DNA of 64,000 nt, taken from the NCBI GenBank assembly GCA_965662365.1, contig CBFIHR010000001.1, forward strand, positions 1-64,000. Direction: 5' to 3'. Source of the DNA: CAWVWD01 sp965662365. GTDB taxonomy: Bacteria > Bacteroidota > Bacteroidia > Chitinophagales > Saprospiraceae. The notes beneath the pieces were generated by a model. The model was given only the letters and a program-made list of their open reading frames with translations. It was not told the origin of the DNA and did not search any database. The translations under genes and the position numbers were made by a program. Shown here piece by piece: positions 25,976 through 35,168 of the stretch; position 1 is the first letter of the stretch, and each line of letters begins with the position of its first letter.

Positions 25976-27427
25976 ATGACTAACAAAGAAACTATGCAAA
26001 AAGTAACATTCTCAAAGGGAGATGGAATTGGTCCTGAAATTATGGACGCAACCTTGCGTATTCTCAACGCTGCTGGAGCGAGAATTGACTGGGAAGAGAT
26101 TCAAGTTGGAGAGAAAGTTTACCTTTCGGGCAATACAAGCGGCATTGCAAAATCGGCTTGGAACAGCATTACGAAAAATAAAGTTTTCTTGAAAGCACCA
26201 ATTACAACACCTCAAGGTGGCGGTTACAAAAGTCTAAATGTGACGATGCGGAAGACTTTAGGATTATATGCTAACGTTCGACCTTGCAAAAGTTTTCACC
26301 CATTTGTAGCCACTAAACACTCAGAAATGGATGTGGTGATTATTCGTGAAAACGAAGAGGATTTGTACGCAGGCATTGAGCATCAACAAACAGACGAAGT
26401 GGTGCAGTGCTTAAAATTGATTACAAGACCTGGTTGTGAAAAAATCATTCGCTATGCTTTTGAATATGCTCGGTTATACAAGCGGAAAAAAGTGACTTGT
26501 ATGGTGAAGGATAATATTATGAAATTAACAGACGGTTTATTTCACCAAATATTCAAGGAGATTTCAGCAGAATATCCTGATATCGAGACCGATAGCTGGA
26601 TTATTGACATAGGGTCAGCACGTTTAGCTGATACGCCAGAAATGTTTGATGTTATTGTGACTTCAAACCTTTATGGTGATGTTATATCTGATATAGCGGC
26701 ACAAATCACAGGTTCTGTTGGTTTGGCAGGTTCTTCAAATGTTGGTGAAGAATGTGCAATGTTCGAAGCGATTCATGGTTCTGCACCAGACATTGCTGGC
26801 AAAAACATTGCAAATCCATCAGGATTATTGCGAGGTGCAGTGATGATGTTGAATCATATCGGGCAGCAGGATATTGCTGAAAAGGTACAAAATGCTTGGG
26901 CTTGTACAATTGAAGAAGGCATTCACACGCCCGATATTTATAAAGAAGGCATTAGTACACAAAAAGTAGGTACAGACGAGTTTGCACAAGCTGTTATCGA
27001 CCGTTTAGGGCGACAGCCAAAAACACTGGCAGCCGCAGAATATGAAAAAAATGTAAAGCTCTCTATTCCAAAATATAAGCGTAGAAAACAAGCTAATAAA
27101 GTCTTGAAAGGCGTTGATGTATTTGTAGATTGGCAGGGTAAGGATGTTGAAAGCCTGGCGAACACTTTACAAAAATTAAATAATGGTATCAACCTCACAA
27201 TGATTACTAATCGTGGTGTTAAAGTCTGGCCAAACGGTTTTGATGAAACTTTCTGCACGGATCACTGGAGATGTCGTTACGAAATTACAGATGAAACCGT
27301 TGTACCGAAAAATGTTATTCCATCTTTATTAATGAAAGCAATTGACGAAAAGGTCGATGTTATTAAGACAGAAAATCTTTACGAGTTCGATGGCGTTCGA
27401 GGTTTCTCACTTGGTCAGGGACAGTAA
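25976..27427 (+). CDS. icd: Isocitrate dehydrogenase, Thermus/Bacteroidota long type
   Basis: This 483-residue TCA-cycle enzyme oxidatively decarboxylates isocitrate to 2-oxoglutarate and CO2. It shows KGDGIGPEIM (residues 14-23), the substrate loop LNVTMRKTLGLYANVRP, the catalytic Lys/Tyr environment RENEEDLYAGIE, the metal-site block DVIVTSNLYGDVISDIAA and the cofactor-loop EAIHGSAPDIAGKNIANPSG. The C-terminal roughly 140 residues (KVLKGVDVFVDWQGKDVESLA...DGVRGFSLGQGQ) are the extra domain of the long Thermus-type enzymes, absent from E. coli Icd. NADP preference is usual in this group but not proven. It has terminators before and after it, so it is likely its own unit. An internal start at 25994 (MQKVTF) is possible. 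Confidence 0.95.
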   Translation: MTNKETMQKVTFSKGDGIGPEIMDATLRILNAAGARIDWEEIQVGEKVYLSGNTSGIAKSAWNSITKNKVFLKAPITTPQGGGYKSLNVTMRKTLGLYANVRPCKSFHPFVATKHSEMDVVIIRENEEDLYAGIEHQQTDEVVQCLKLITRPGCEKIIRYAFEYARLYKRKKVTCMVKDNIMKLTDGLFHQIFKEISAEYPDIETDSWIIDIGSARLADTPEMFDVIVTSNLYGDVISDIAAQITGSVGLAGSSNVGEECAMFEAIHGSAPDIAGKNIANPSGLLRGAVMMLNHIGQQDIAEKVQNAWACTIEEGIHTPDIYKEGISTQKVGTDEFAQAVIDRLGRQPKTLAAAEYEKNVKLSIPKYKRRKQANKVLKGVDVFVDWQGKDVESLANTLQKLNNGINLTMITNRGVKVWPNGFDETFCTDHWRCRYEITDETVVPKNVIPSLLMKAIDEKVDVIKTENLYEFDGVRGFSLGQGQ

Positions 27428-27442
27428 AATAATATAATTTAT

Positions 27443-27473
27443 AAAAGGGAACAAGTCAAGTTGTTCCCTTTTC
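27443..27473 (+). terminator. Intrinsic terminator after icd
   Basis: AAAAGGGAACAA and TTGTTCCCTTTT pair around GTCAAG. It ends only 28 bases before the SulP start at 27501, leaving little room for a separate promoter. Confidence 0.85.
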
Positions 27474-27500
27474 ACCTACTATTATGGAAATCTAACAAAC

Positions 27501-29210
27501 ATGAAAATTAAGACGATTTTATCAAAATATAAAGCAAAGTACATAACAACATTTAAGGACGATTTACTAGGCGGTTTATTAGCTGCAATTATAGGTTTGC
27601 CAATGGGCTTAGCATTTGGTGTACAATCAGGTTTAGGAGCTCAAGCCGGTATTTATACCGCTATTATTTTAGCTATTGTCGTGTCGTTTTTTGGTGGAAC
27701 AAAGACATTAATTTCTGATCCGACTGGGCCGATGACTGTTGTAGCAGCTACAGTTGTTTCTGTTGGATTATCTTCTTACGGAAATCTGGAAAATGCATTT
27801 CCGTTGATTATCACTACTTTTGTTTTAGCAGGTGTTTTCGAGTTACTTTTCGGAATTTTTGATTTCGGCAAATACGTTAAATACATGCCTTATCCTGTCT
27901 TATCGGGTTTCATGGCAGGAATCGGCGTAATAATTATAGCTGTTCAGATTTTTCCATTATTAGGACATTCCTCACCAAAAGGGTTTCTAAATATCATAAC
28001 GAATATTAAAGAGCCAATTGTTCACATTAATTGGCAATCCTTCTTTCTCGGTATTTTGACAATCGGAATTGTTTATCTTCTGCCTCTACTCACTAAAAAA
28101 ATTCCGTCTATACTGGCTGCTCTGATTACAGGAACAGTTGTATCCGTTGCTTTCGGTATGAGCGTGCCAATTATTGGAGCAATTCCGAGTACATTACCAA
28201 CTTTTCATTTTACCACTATTTTTAAAATACAACTTACTGATTTACAATATATTATACCTGCTGCATTGATGATAGGATCTTTGGGTGTAATTGATACTTT
28301 ATTAACTTCGGTTGTTGCCGATAATTTGACAAGAACTAAGCACGATAGCCGCAAAACCGTTATCGGTCAAGGTGTCGGAAATATTATCGTTGGTTTGTTT
28401 GGCGGTTTGCCGGGTGCAGGAGCAACGATGGGTACAGTCACAAACATCAAAAGCGGAGCAAAAACACCGCTTTCAGGCTTATTGAAAGGCGTGATTCTAT
28501 TGATAATAATTGTCGGAATTACGGAATATGTTCAATATATCCCGATGTCCGTTTTAGCAGGGATTTTAATTACGATTGGCATCGGAATTATAGATTATAA
28601 AGGCATCAAAATGCTATTAAAAGTACCTAAACAAGATGCTATCGTTTGGGCAATTGTATTGTTAGTAACGGTTTTTGATAATTTATTGAATGCCGTAGCA
28701 ATTGGTTTTGCATTGTCTGCCGTATTATTCATTGGTCGAATGACTAAGTCGATGCGAGCAACCGATAAAACCATGCGTTTACAAGATGTAATGCGTATCA
28801 ATCCTCTGCCAGACGCTTTGGCAGACAAGGTTTTTGTAAAAAATCTAGAAGGACCAATTTTCTTCGGTTCTGCCGATACCTTTAAAGCGAATTGTGAGAA
28901 AATTAGTGGCGTTCATGCGGTTATTTTGCGGATGAATCAAGTGCCGTTCTTAGACCAAAGTGGCTTGATTACCTTAGAACAAGTCTTTGACGATTGGAAA
29001 CAAAAAGGCATTGAAATATACATCACGGGAGCAAATCATTTTGTATTGGATAGTTTAGAAAAAGTCAAAATTATTCCGAGCGACATCGGTTATTTGAATG
29101 TATTCGAGCGAGTAGATAACGCCGTAAATGCCATTCAAAAACAAATAAAATTAGAAAAAGAAGCAATTGAATCCTTAAAGGAAGAAGAGGTTTTTGAAAT
29201 GGTTCATTGA
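27501..29210 (+). CDS. SulP-family anion transporter with STAS domain
   Basis: This 569-residue inner-membrane protein has 10-12 hydrophobic helices and SulP hallmarks: GGLLAAIIGLPMGLAFGVQSGL, IYTAII, SDPTGPMTVV (substrate loop), the conserved VGQGVGNIIVGLFGGLPGAGATMGTVTNIKSGA region, and a C-terminal STAS domain (about 455-545; FFGSADTFKANCEKIS, LDQSGLITLEQVFDDW). The family moves sulfate, bicarbonate or C4 anions with H+ or Na+. Being followed by beta-carbonic anhydrase and another SulP makes bicarbonate a reasonable inference. The last residues are Glu/Lys-rich. Transcription may come by read-through from icd. Confidence 0.92.
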   Translation: MKIKTILSKYKAKYITTFKDDLLGGLLAAIIGLPMGLAFGVQSGLGAQAGIYTAIILAIVVSFFGGTKTLISDPTGPMTVVAATVVSVGLSSYGNLENAFPLIITTFVLAGVFELLFGIFDFGKYVKYMPYPVLSGFMAGIGVIIIAVQIFPLLGHSSPKGFLNIITNIKEPIVHINWQSFFLGILTIGIVYLLPLLTKKIPSILAALITGTVVSVAFGMSVPIIGAIPSTLPTFHFTTIFKIQLTDLQYIIPAALMIGSLGVIDTLLTSVVADNLTRTKHDSRKTVIGQGVGNIIVGLFGGLPGAGATMGTVTNIKSGAKTPLSGLLKGVILLIIIVGITEYVQYIPMSVLAGILITIGIGIIDYKGIKMLLKVPKQDAIVWAIVLLVTVFDNLLNAVAIGFALSAVLFIGRMTKSMRATDKTMRLQDVMRINPLPDALADKVFVKNLEGPIFFGSADTFKANCEKISGVHAVILRMNQVPFLDQSGLITLEQVFDDWKQKGIEIYITGANHFVLDSLEKVKIIPSDIGYLNVFERVDNAVNAIQKQIKLEKEAIESLKEEEVFEMVH

Positions 29211-29219
29211 TAAAATTAT

Positions 29220-29252
29220 GCATAGAAGGCATTCTAAGAATGTCTTCTATGC
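29220..29252. terminator. Hairpin between convergent SulP and carbonic anhydrase genes
   Basis: GCATAGAAGGCATTC and GAATGTCTTCTATGC form a 15-bp stem with one G-U pair and a TAA loop. The T-run is weak on either strand (ATAATTTTATC on the reverse), so the terminator role is probable rather than certain. Confidence 0.6.
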
Positions 29253-29336
29253 TTCCTAAAAAAAGTCGCCTATCACAAAAAGCAACAGACGACATGCTAT
29301 TTTATCAAAATAAAAAACTTGAATTTAATATAAGTT

Positions 29337-29978
29337 TTATAAGAAATTTACTTTTCCTGTTGCGACATCATAAACAGCTCCAACGACCGTAATCATGCCT
29401 GCTGCTGCCATTTCACGAATAGTATCACTGTCTGCCATCATTTTATCTATTGTCATATAGACGTTTTTATGAACGACATTATTGACAAAAGATTTATTTT
29501 TTGAATCTCTTGCCTCGCCCTCGTCAGTAGCTGTCGCTTCAACAGCTGGACGAATCGCCCCTAATAAGCCCGTAAGATTACCATCTTTTAAGTTATCACA
29601 AGCCCCTTTTACTGCACCACAAGACGTATGACCTAACACAACAATCGCCTTAGAACCTGCATATTTTACCGCATATTCTAAACTTCCTAAAACGTGTGTA
29701 TCCACCACATTTCCTGCGACACGGGCAGAGAAAATATCTCCGATACCTTGGTCAAATACAATCTCGACAGGCACACGAGAGTCAATGCAACCTAAAATGG
29801 CTGCAAAAGGATACTGACCATAAGTCGTATCTTTAATTTGAGTTGAAAAACTCTTTTCTACGAAATTTTGTGTCACAAAACGCTCATTCCCCGCCTTGAG
29901 AATTTCGATTGCCCCGTCAGGAGTTATTGCGGCCTGTGTTTCCGCATTTTGTGTCGTTGCTATTTTTTCGACTACCAT
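29337..29978 (-). CDS. Beta-class carbonic anhydrase
   Basis: This 213-residue enzyme interconverts CO2 and bicarbonate. The zinc ligands and dyad of the beta class are all present: Cys64, Asp66 and Arg68 in CIDSRVP, then His117 and Cys120 in LGHTSCGAVKGA. FSARVAGN and LGSLEYAV are typical too. There is no signal peptide, so it is cytoplasmic. It lies downstream of a SulP gene on the same strand (174 bp gap) and converges on another SulP. SulP and carbonic anhydrase neighbours, sometimes fused, are known in bacteria and point to bicarbonate uptake or retention. Confidence 0.95.
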   Translation of the reverse strand: MVVEKIATTQNAETQAAITPDGAIEILKAGNERFVTQNFVEKSFSTQIKDTTYGQYPFAAILGCIDSRVPVEIVFDQGIGDIFSARVAGNVVDTHVLGSLEYAVKYAGSKAIVVLGHTSCGAVKGACDNLKDGNLTGLLGAIRPAVEATATDEGEARDSKNKSFVNNVVHKNVYMTIDKMMADSDTIREMAAAGMITVVGAVYDVATGKVNFL

Positions 29979-30152
29979 AATTATTTTTTTTAATTTATCG
30001 GTTTGGAATAAGAGATTATCTCAATAATCTGATAATTTGATATATTATAAATCAATTTTTTATAAAAATAAAATTTACTATTAAACCCGTATTTTCTGAC
30101 TTTTAATATAACCTCTTTTGTTTTTTATTATTTGTATTAAACGTTAACATTA

Positions 30153-31754
30153 CTATGTTCGCTGTTGAATCATCTGTTTGAATAATTTGCTTGGATTTTT
30201 TTCAGCCTGTTTTTCGAAACCGATAAATCCTAAATCAATATTATTATAAATAGCATTTTGCTTAAAGTCCTCAAAAATCTCTAAAACATCATAATCGATA
30301 CTTTCCGTCCTTGACGCATCAATAATGACCTTTGAGTTTTCTGGAATTTCCTTCAAAGTATTCAAAATTGCAGCTTTATTCAAAAATGTTACTTCTTCAG
30401 ACAACTCAATACGAATAGTATCATCACTCAAGTGATTATCAGGCGAGAAGAAGAACGGCCGCTTGAAATTGTTTAATAAAATATAAAATACCGCAACAAC
30501 AAGTCCTAAACCAATACCAACTAATAAGTCTGTCAATACAATCCCTACGATTGTCACCATAAAAGGAATAAACTGTGTCCAACCTAATTTGTACATAGAC
30601 TTGAACAATGCTGGTTTAGCTAACTTGAACCCAACCATTAATAAAATAGCAGCTAAACTCGCCAACGGAATCATATTTAATACCAACGGAATCGCCAAAA
30701 CTGAAATCAACAATAAGAAACCGTGAATAATTGCCGCTAACTTAGTACGCCCTCCCGACTGAATATTCGCAGAACTACGCACAATCACTTGTGTAATCGG
30801 TAAACCTCCGATTAATCCAGAAATAATATTACCCACACCTTGAGCCTTTAATTCTCGATTCGCCGGTGTAATACGTTTGTAAGGATCTAACTTATCCGTC
30901 GCTTCTACGCAAAGTAAAGTTTCTAAACTCGCCACGATAGCAATCGTAATTCCTGTCGTATAAACTAACGGATTCGTTATCGCACTAAAGTCTGGCGTAC
31001 TGAACAAACTTGTAATCTCCCCAAAACTACTCGCTATCGGAATCGCTACTAAATGTTCAGCACTAACCGCCCAAGCTGTTCCTTGAAAAGCGTAGTTTAA
31101 TATAATTCCTAAAATAACCACTAAAAGTGGCCCTTGAATCACTTTTGTAAAACTTAGCTTTTTTATAAATGGGCGTTCCCACAAAATCAAAATCGCTAAG
31201 GATAATAACGTAATCGTAATCGCTGCGGGACTTATAAAATTCGTCATATTTACCAATTCCGAAAAAGTCGTTTGCCCATCAGGTTGAACAAATGCAATTT
31301 CCCCTTCCGGATTACCATCATACCCAAATGCGTGTGGTATTTGCTTCAAAATGATAATCACTCCAATACCAGCTAACATGCCTTTGATCACAGAAGATGG
31401 AAAATAATAACCAATGATACCTGCCTTCGCATAGCCCAAAACAACTTGAATAATCCCCGCAAAGATAACCGCTAATAAAAAGATTTCAAATCCACCGTTT
31501 GCTAATCCACCCATTTCATTAATAGCAGTCAATACAATCACGGCTAAACCCGCAGCAGGACCACTTACCCCTAAAGGCGAGTCACTCAAAGAACCAACAA
31601 CGATACCACCAATAATTCCTGCAATAATACCAGAAAATAAAGGCGCTCCAGAGGCTAAAGCAATTCCTAAACACAACGGAACCGCTACTAAAAAAACAAC
31701 AATACTCGCAGGAAAATCATGCTTGATGTTAGAAAACAAATGTTTATTATTCAT
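30153..31754 (-). CDS. SulP-family transporter, BicA-like context
   Basis: This 533-residue membrane protein has SulP motifs: PASIVVFLVAVPLCLGIALASGAPL, LGVSGPAAGLAVIV (substrate loop), PYKRITPANRELKAQGVGNIISGLIGGLPITQVIVRSSANIQSGG and KLAAIIHGFLLL, ending in a short degenerate STAS-like domain (about 430-520; EEVTFLNKAAILNTLKEI, VIIDASRTESIDYDVLE). It is upstream of beta-carbonic anhydrase on the same strand. This pairing is common in marine Bacteroidota and is generally read as bicarbonate transport, but substrate is not provable here. A 15-base palindrome lies 30 bases upstream of its start. Confidence 0.93.
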   Translation of the reverse strand: MNNKHLFSNIKHDFPASIVVFLVAVPLCLGIALASGAPLFSGIIAGIIGGIVVGSLSDSPLGVSGPAAGLAVIVLTAINEMGGLANGGFEIFLLAVIFAGIIQVVLGYAKAGIIGYYFPSSVIKGMLAGIGVIIILKQIPHAFGYDGNPEGEIAFVQPDGQTTFSELVNMTNFISPAAITITLLSLAILILWERPFIKKLSFTKVIQGPLLVVILGIILNYAFQGTAWAVSAEHLVAIPIASSFGEITSLFSTPDFSAITNPLVYTTGITIAIVASLETLLCVEATDKLDPYKRITPANRELKAQGVGNIISGLIGGLPITQVIVRSSANIQSGGRTKLAAIIHGFLLLISVLAIPLVLNMIPLASLAAILLMVGFKLAKPALFKSMYKLGWTQFIPFMVTIVGIVLTDLLVGIGLGLVVAVFYILLNNFKRPFFFSPDNHLSDDTIRIELSEEVTFLNKAAILNTLKEIPENSKVIIDASRTESIDYDVLEIFEDFKQNAIYNNIDLGFIGFEKQAEKNPSKLFKQMIQQRT

Positions 31755-32165
31755 TACTAAATATTTAAGGTTTGAAAAATATCAGCGTAAATTTTACGCC
31801 ACTTTATAACTTTATTTGGAAAATAAATTACTAATTATTAAGGTTTTATATGCTATTTGAGATAGCATGAAAATATTCCGTGATCGTCTGGTCGATGTAT
31901 CAACGACAATAAATCTCTAAGCTTTCCGCTATTATCGGACAGCTTAAATTTTTATTTTTATCAATATGACAGTAAAATTAAGATTGTGAACTGATCTGAA
32001 AGTGATCTATATCCTCACTTTGCCTAAAATGAAGGTATAATTTTGTATCAACGAGCTACTTTATTAAAAAATCATCTCGGATACTCAAAACTAAATTGAT
32101 TTCACTCCTACCCTTTGATTAAAAAGGTTGAAACGTTCAGAATCATCAGATTTTCTACAAGTGAT
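31755..32165. other. Gene-free region with structured elements upstream of SulP
   Basis: A palindrome GCGTAAATTTTACGC occupies 31785-31799. TGCTAT and ATAGCA form a small hairpin near 31850-31867, and AAGCT..TCCG pairs with CGGA..AGCTT at 31919-31944, followed on the forward strand by AAATTTTTATTTTTA. Either a long structured leader of the SulP transcript (reverse strand) or a small forward-strand RNA ending at 31960 would fit. No open frame. Confidence 0.45.
31785..31799. promoter_or_regulatory. 15-base palindrome upstream of SulP (possible operator)
   Basis: GCGTAAA-T-TTTACGC is a perfect 7-bp inverted repeat with a one-base centre, 31 bases upstream of the start codon at 31754, a plausible repressor site. 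Confidence 0.45.
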
Positions 32166-32489
32166 TTAGATGGATTTGGGAGGAGGTGTCAAGACATCAG
32201 AGGAAATGCTTAAATACTTGAGGGCATGAAGCACAATCGCTTGCATTGCCTCATTTTTCTTAGTCGAATATTGTGTTAAATTATTATTTTGATAATTATC
32301 CGAAATTTCTTTCTCGGAACTATCTTCCGTTTCAAATTCTAAAACTTCTTCTAACTCAATCGCATTACTATTATCTAAGTCGTAATTATTGCTAACCATA
32401 TTCCAAATAGGTAAACAAAGAAACATCAATATCATATAGATATTCGTTGCATTCGTTGTGATTCTATGATTTTGGAAGAGGTAAGTCAT
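32166..32489 (-). CDS. Small hypothetical protein with one membrane segment
   Basis: From ATG 32489 (MTYLFQNHRIT) the product has 107 residues; an in-frame TTG at 32504 would add five. One hydrophobic stretch (IYMILMFLCLPIWNMV) is followed by a strongly acidic region (residues about 40-65, rich in Glu and Asp), an Asn/Gln stretch and a Lys-Ala-rich helix ending TPPPKSI. No family is recognised. Its coding status rests on an uninterrupted frame and an ordered hydrophobic/acidic/helical layout, so confidence is moderate. Confidence 0.45.
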   Translation of the reverse strand: MTYLFQNHRITTNATNIYMILMFLCLPIWNMVSNNYDLDNSNAIELEEVLEFETEDSSEKEISDNYQNNNLTQYSTKKNEAMQAIVLHALKYLSISSDVLTPPPKSI

Positions 32490-32790
32490 TATAATTTTTT
32501 TCAAACACTACTTATTTCAGTGCATCTCACAAAATTACAAAAAAGTTTTATTAATCAAAACAATAGTAATACTATCATTTATTTGAAATAAAATAATTCT
32601 AAAAATAATGAAATAAATTTAGATATATTACGTTTTTAAAGTGTTTTATTTCAAAGTTCATGATTATTGATGACCTTAATAATTCAATATTCAATCACCT
32701 GTATTAAATTCAGATAAGAATAAAATGAAAATTGGTATAATAATGAGTACATCATTATGTATAGTCTAAATCACAAAAACAAAATAATCA
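32490..32790. other. Gene-free AT-rich spacer
   Basis: About 300 bases between divergent small genes, more than three-quarters A/T. No hairpin, promoter or open frame stands out. Confidence 0.4.
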
Positions 32791-33198
32791 ATGCAAGGGT
32801 CAACCAACAAAATATTGCTGTTTGTAATGTGTTTATTAACATCGGCAACTCTTTTTGCTCAAAAAGCAAGTGTTCCTCATGCTGACGAATTTACAGAACG
32901 AGGCAGTTCCAAAATTTCAATTAAATTAGATAATGCGGACGATTTAACTAAAACGGTATTCTTTATAGATGGGGAAAACCAATTATTATTCATTGATTTT
33001 GAAGCACTTGGAGAAGAATTAGAAGAAATAAGAGTCGTCAATAACGATGCAATTATCTATGCAGAAAATGTAACAGAACTACCCATGAATACGATTTATG
33101 AAGTAGATTTGAAGCAGTATGAAAAAGGAGTAGAACATCGAATTTTACTAAAAACTAATTTTGGTATTTTAGCAAAAACTTTTACGATTAGAGAATAA
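32791..33198 (+). CDS. Small secreted beta-rich protein, unknown function
   Basis: This 135-residue protein has a signal peptide (cleavage after LFAQ, near residue 24). The mature part is beta-strand-rich and reads like a lone T9SS-C-domain-type sandwich: SKISIKLDNADDLTKTVFFIDG, IRVVNNDAIIYAENV, YEVDLKQYEKGVEHRILLKTN, FGILAKTFTIRE. It could be a stand-alone Ig-like or sorting-domain fold. It has its own strong terminator, so it is probably a monocistronic unit. No function is assigned. Confidence 0.75.
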   Translation: MQGSTNKILLFVMCLLTSATLFAQKASVPHADEFTERGSSKISIKLDNADDLTKTVFFIDGENQLLFIDFEALGEELEEIRVVNNDAIIYAENVTELPMNTIYEVDLKQYEKGVEHRILLKTNFGILAKTFTIRE

Positions 33199-33220
33199 TC
33201 GTTCTTATCAGTTTAGATAT

Positions 33221-33264
33221 AAAATTGGCTTTCAGAATATAATTCTGAAAGCCAATTTTATTTT
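33221..33264 (+). terminator. Intrinsic terminator
   Basis: AAAATTGGCTTTCAGAAT and ATTCTGAAAGCCAATTTT form an 18-bp perfect stem followed by ATTTTTATTATTTTTT, just after the small secreted protein gene. Confidence 0.92.
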
Positions 33265-33487
33265 TATTATTTTTTACAATACATAAAAACCTAATAATAA
33301 GCTATTTACATACTTTACAGTGTAATAATTCTATAAAAGTCTGAAATCAATATAACAAATGTTAAGGCTTTGTATTTTTATAAAAATATATGCCTTTTAA
33401 AGATTCAAAACGGACGCTTTATCCCAAAATGAATAGAATAATGTCAAAGACGGAATTAAACCTATCATAACCGATTCCAATTCAGAT

Positions 33488-34399
33488 TCAAGGTTTAGCT
33501 TTTGCATTTTGTCGTTTCTTAATTTTATTCAAAACTGGATGCCCAAAAACAGCAGTTAAAATGACTAAAGCTCCCCAGTAGAAATTCTCACTCAATTCTT
33601 TATTTTCATTAAAAATGATAAAAGCCATGATAATTGCATAAATTGGCTCTAAGCTAATCGTCAAATTTACTACAAAAGCGGATAAGTGCTTCATTACTCG
33701 CATCGACAAAACAAAAGCCAAAGTCGTACAAACTAACGCCAAAATCAACAAGTACGTCATATCCTGCCAGCCTTGAGGTAAAAAATTAGCTTCCGCTGAA
33801 TAATAGAAATAAACCGGCATCACCAACGATAAAATCAACCAGCCGCTACTCATCTCAATAGCCGTGATACTAATCGAGTCCATTTTATGAACAATTCGCT
33901 TATTTAGGATAGAAAAAATAGTCGCTAATAATGCCCCCAAAACACCCAAAACGACACCAGTTAGGTATTCTATTTTCACGCCATTCACGATAAGATACAT
34001 ACCCGGAATAATCAATAAACCCAAGCCAATATCAGATTTATCAAACTTTGTTTTTAAAATAATTGGTTCTAAAATAGCGGTAAAAAAAGTCGTCGTAGAG
34101 AAACAAATCAAAGCAATCGACACGTTAGAATATTTGATAGAACCAAAAAAACAAATCCAATGTAAGGCCACTAAAACGCCAATAAAACTAAGATGACTAA
34201 CGAGTTTTATATCATTTACTTTTTTGATCGACTTACTAATCATTGGTAAAAAAATCAAGAAACTCGCTGCGGTCAAAAACATCCGCCACCAAACTAAAGG
34301 CAGTTCGTTTAAAGAAATCAACTTGCCCAAAATTCCCGTGAACCCGTAAAGGAAAACCGTAAAATGTAACTCCAAATATGCTTTTTTGATGTTATCCAT
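33488..34399 (-). CDS. EamA/DMT-family transporter
   Basis: This 303-residue protein has about ten membrane helices arranged as two EamA repeats. Typical blocks are LPLVWWRMFLTAASFLIFLP, SNVSIALICFSTTTFFTAILEPI (end of repeat 1) and HLSAFVVNLTISLEPIYAIIMAFIIFNENKELS (end of repeat 2), then a Lys-rich tail. The family exports metabolites and amino acids; the substrate cannot be inferred. No partner gene is close enough to suggest an operon. Confidence 0.9.
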   Translation of the reverse strand: MDNIKKAYLELHFTVFLYGFTGILGKLISLNELPLVWWRMFLTAASFLIFLPMISKSIKKVNDIKLVSHLSFIGVLVALHWICFFGSIKYSNVSIALICFSTTTFFTAILEPIILKTKFDKSDIGLGLLIIPGMYLIVNGVKIEYLTGVVLGVLGALLATIFSILNKRIVHKMDSISITAIEMSSGWLILSLVMPVYFYYSAEANFLPQGWQDMTYLLILALVCTTLAFVLSMRVMKHLSAFVVNLTISLEPIYAIIMAFIIFNENKELSENFYWGALVILTAVFGHPVLNKIKKRQNAKAKP

Positions 34400-34555
34400 T
34401 GATTGATGATTCGTTGATTGATATTAAATTTACTACAAACGTAAATCTTTATTTGAATAATCAATTATTTGCACGAACAAAACAAGTCATAAATAGTTAT
34501 TTTCAATAGTAGTTGACTACTAGTAACTAATTAATTAATCACTAATCACTAAAAC

Positions 34556-35026
34556 ATGGCATTACAAAAAGGCGATAAAGCTCCAAACTTCACATTGACA
34601 AGCGATGAAAGAATGGCTGTATCTTTATCAGATTACAACGGAAAAAATGTAGTCGTTTTATTCTTTCCATTGGCATTTACAGGAGTCTGCACGACGGAGC
34701 TGTGTACAATGCGTGACGATATTGCAACATACGAAAATTTGGACGCCGCAATTTTAGCAATTTCTGTCGATTCTCCATTTGCACTCGAGCAGTTCAAAAC
34801 ACAGCAAAACTTGAATTTTCCATTGCTATCAGACTTCAATGCAGAAGTATCAACGGCTTATGGAGCGTTGTACGATGAGTTTGTATTCGGTATGAAAAAT
34901 GTCTCTAAACGATCAGCATTTGTAGTCGATAAAACAGGGACAATTCAATATGCGGAAGTATTAGAAAGTGCCGGCGATTTACCGAATTTTGTCGCTATCA
35001 AAGAAGCATTAAATGGATTGAATTAG
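34556..35026 (+). CDS. Peroxiredoxin (AhpC/TSA family, AhpE-like)
   Basis: This 156-residue thiol peroxidase has the active-site motif FPLAFTGVCTTELC with peroxidatic Cys45; Cys50 sits five residues on. The thioredoxin fold (VVVLFFPLAF, ILAISVDSPFALEQFK, LLSDF, RSAFVVDKTGTIQYAEV) is complete and there is no C-terminal resolving-Cys extension, as in the one-Cys AhpE group. It reduces peroxides in the cytoplasm. It ends at its own terminator 47 bases downstream. Confidence 0.93.
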   Translation: MALQKGDKAPNFTLTSDERMAVSLSDYNGKNVVVLFFPLAFTGVCTTELCTMRDDIATYENLDAAILAISVDSPFALEQFKTQQNLNFPLLSDFNAEVSTAYGALYDEFVFGMKNVSKRSAFVVDKTGTIQYAEVLESAGDLPNFVAIKEALNGLN

Positions 35027-35072
35027 TAGCTTTCTGACAAATTATTAGTCTAATTTTTTATAAAAAATAATA

Positions 35073-35110
35073 GGCAGCATTTCCAAATGAAGTGCTGCCT
35101 TTGTATTTTT
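35073..35110 (+). terminator. Intrinsic terminator after peroxiredoxin
   Basis: GGCAGCA and TGCTGCC pair (with further pairing inside) and are followed by TTTGTATTTTTG. Confidence 0.85.
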
Positions 35111-35168
35111 GTAATAATTCTTGCGACTTGATTTATTATCTATATTCATCATTAAAACTTAAATAAAA

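Noticed and set aside
18162..30100. Exact 14-base match CCGTATTTTCTGAC at 18162 and 30087, upstream of the hydrolase and carbonic anhydrase genes
   Set aside because: In 64 kb of AT-rich DNA several 14-base matches are expected by chance, so it does not support shared regulation.
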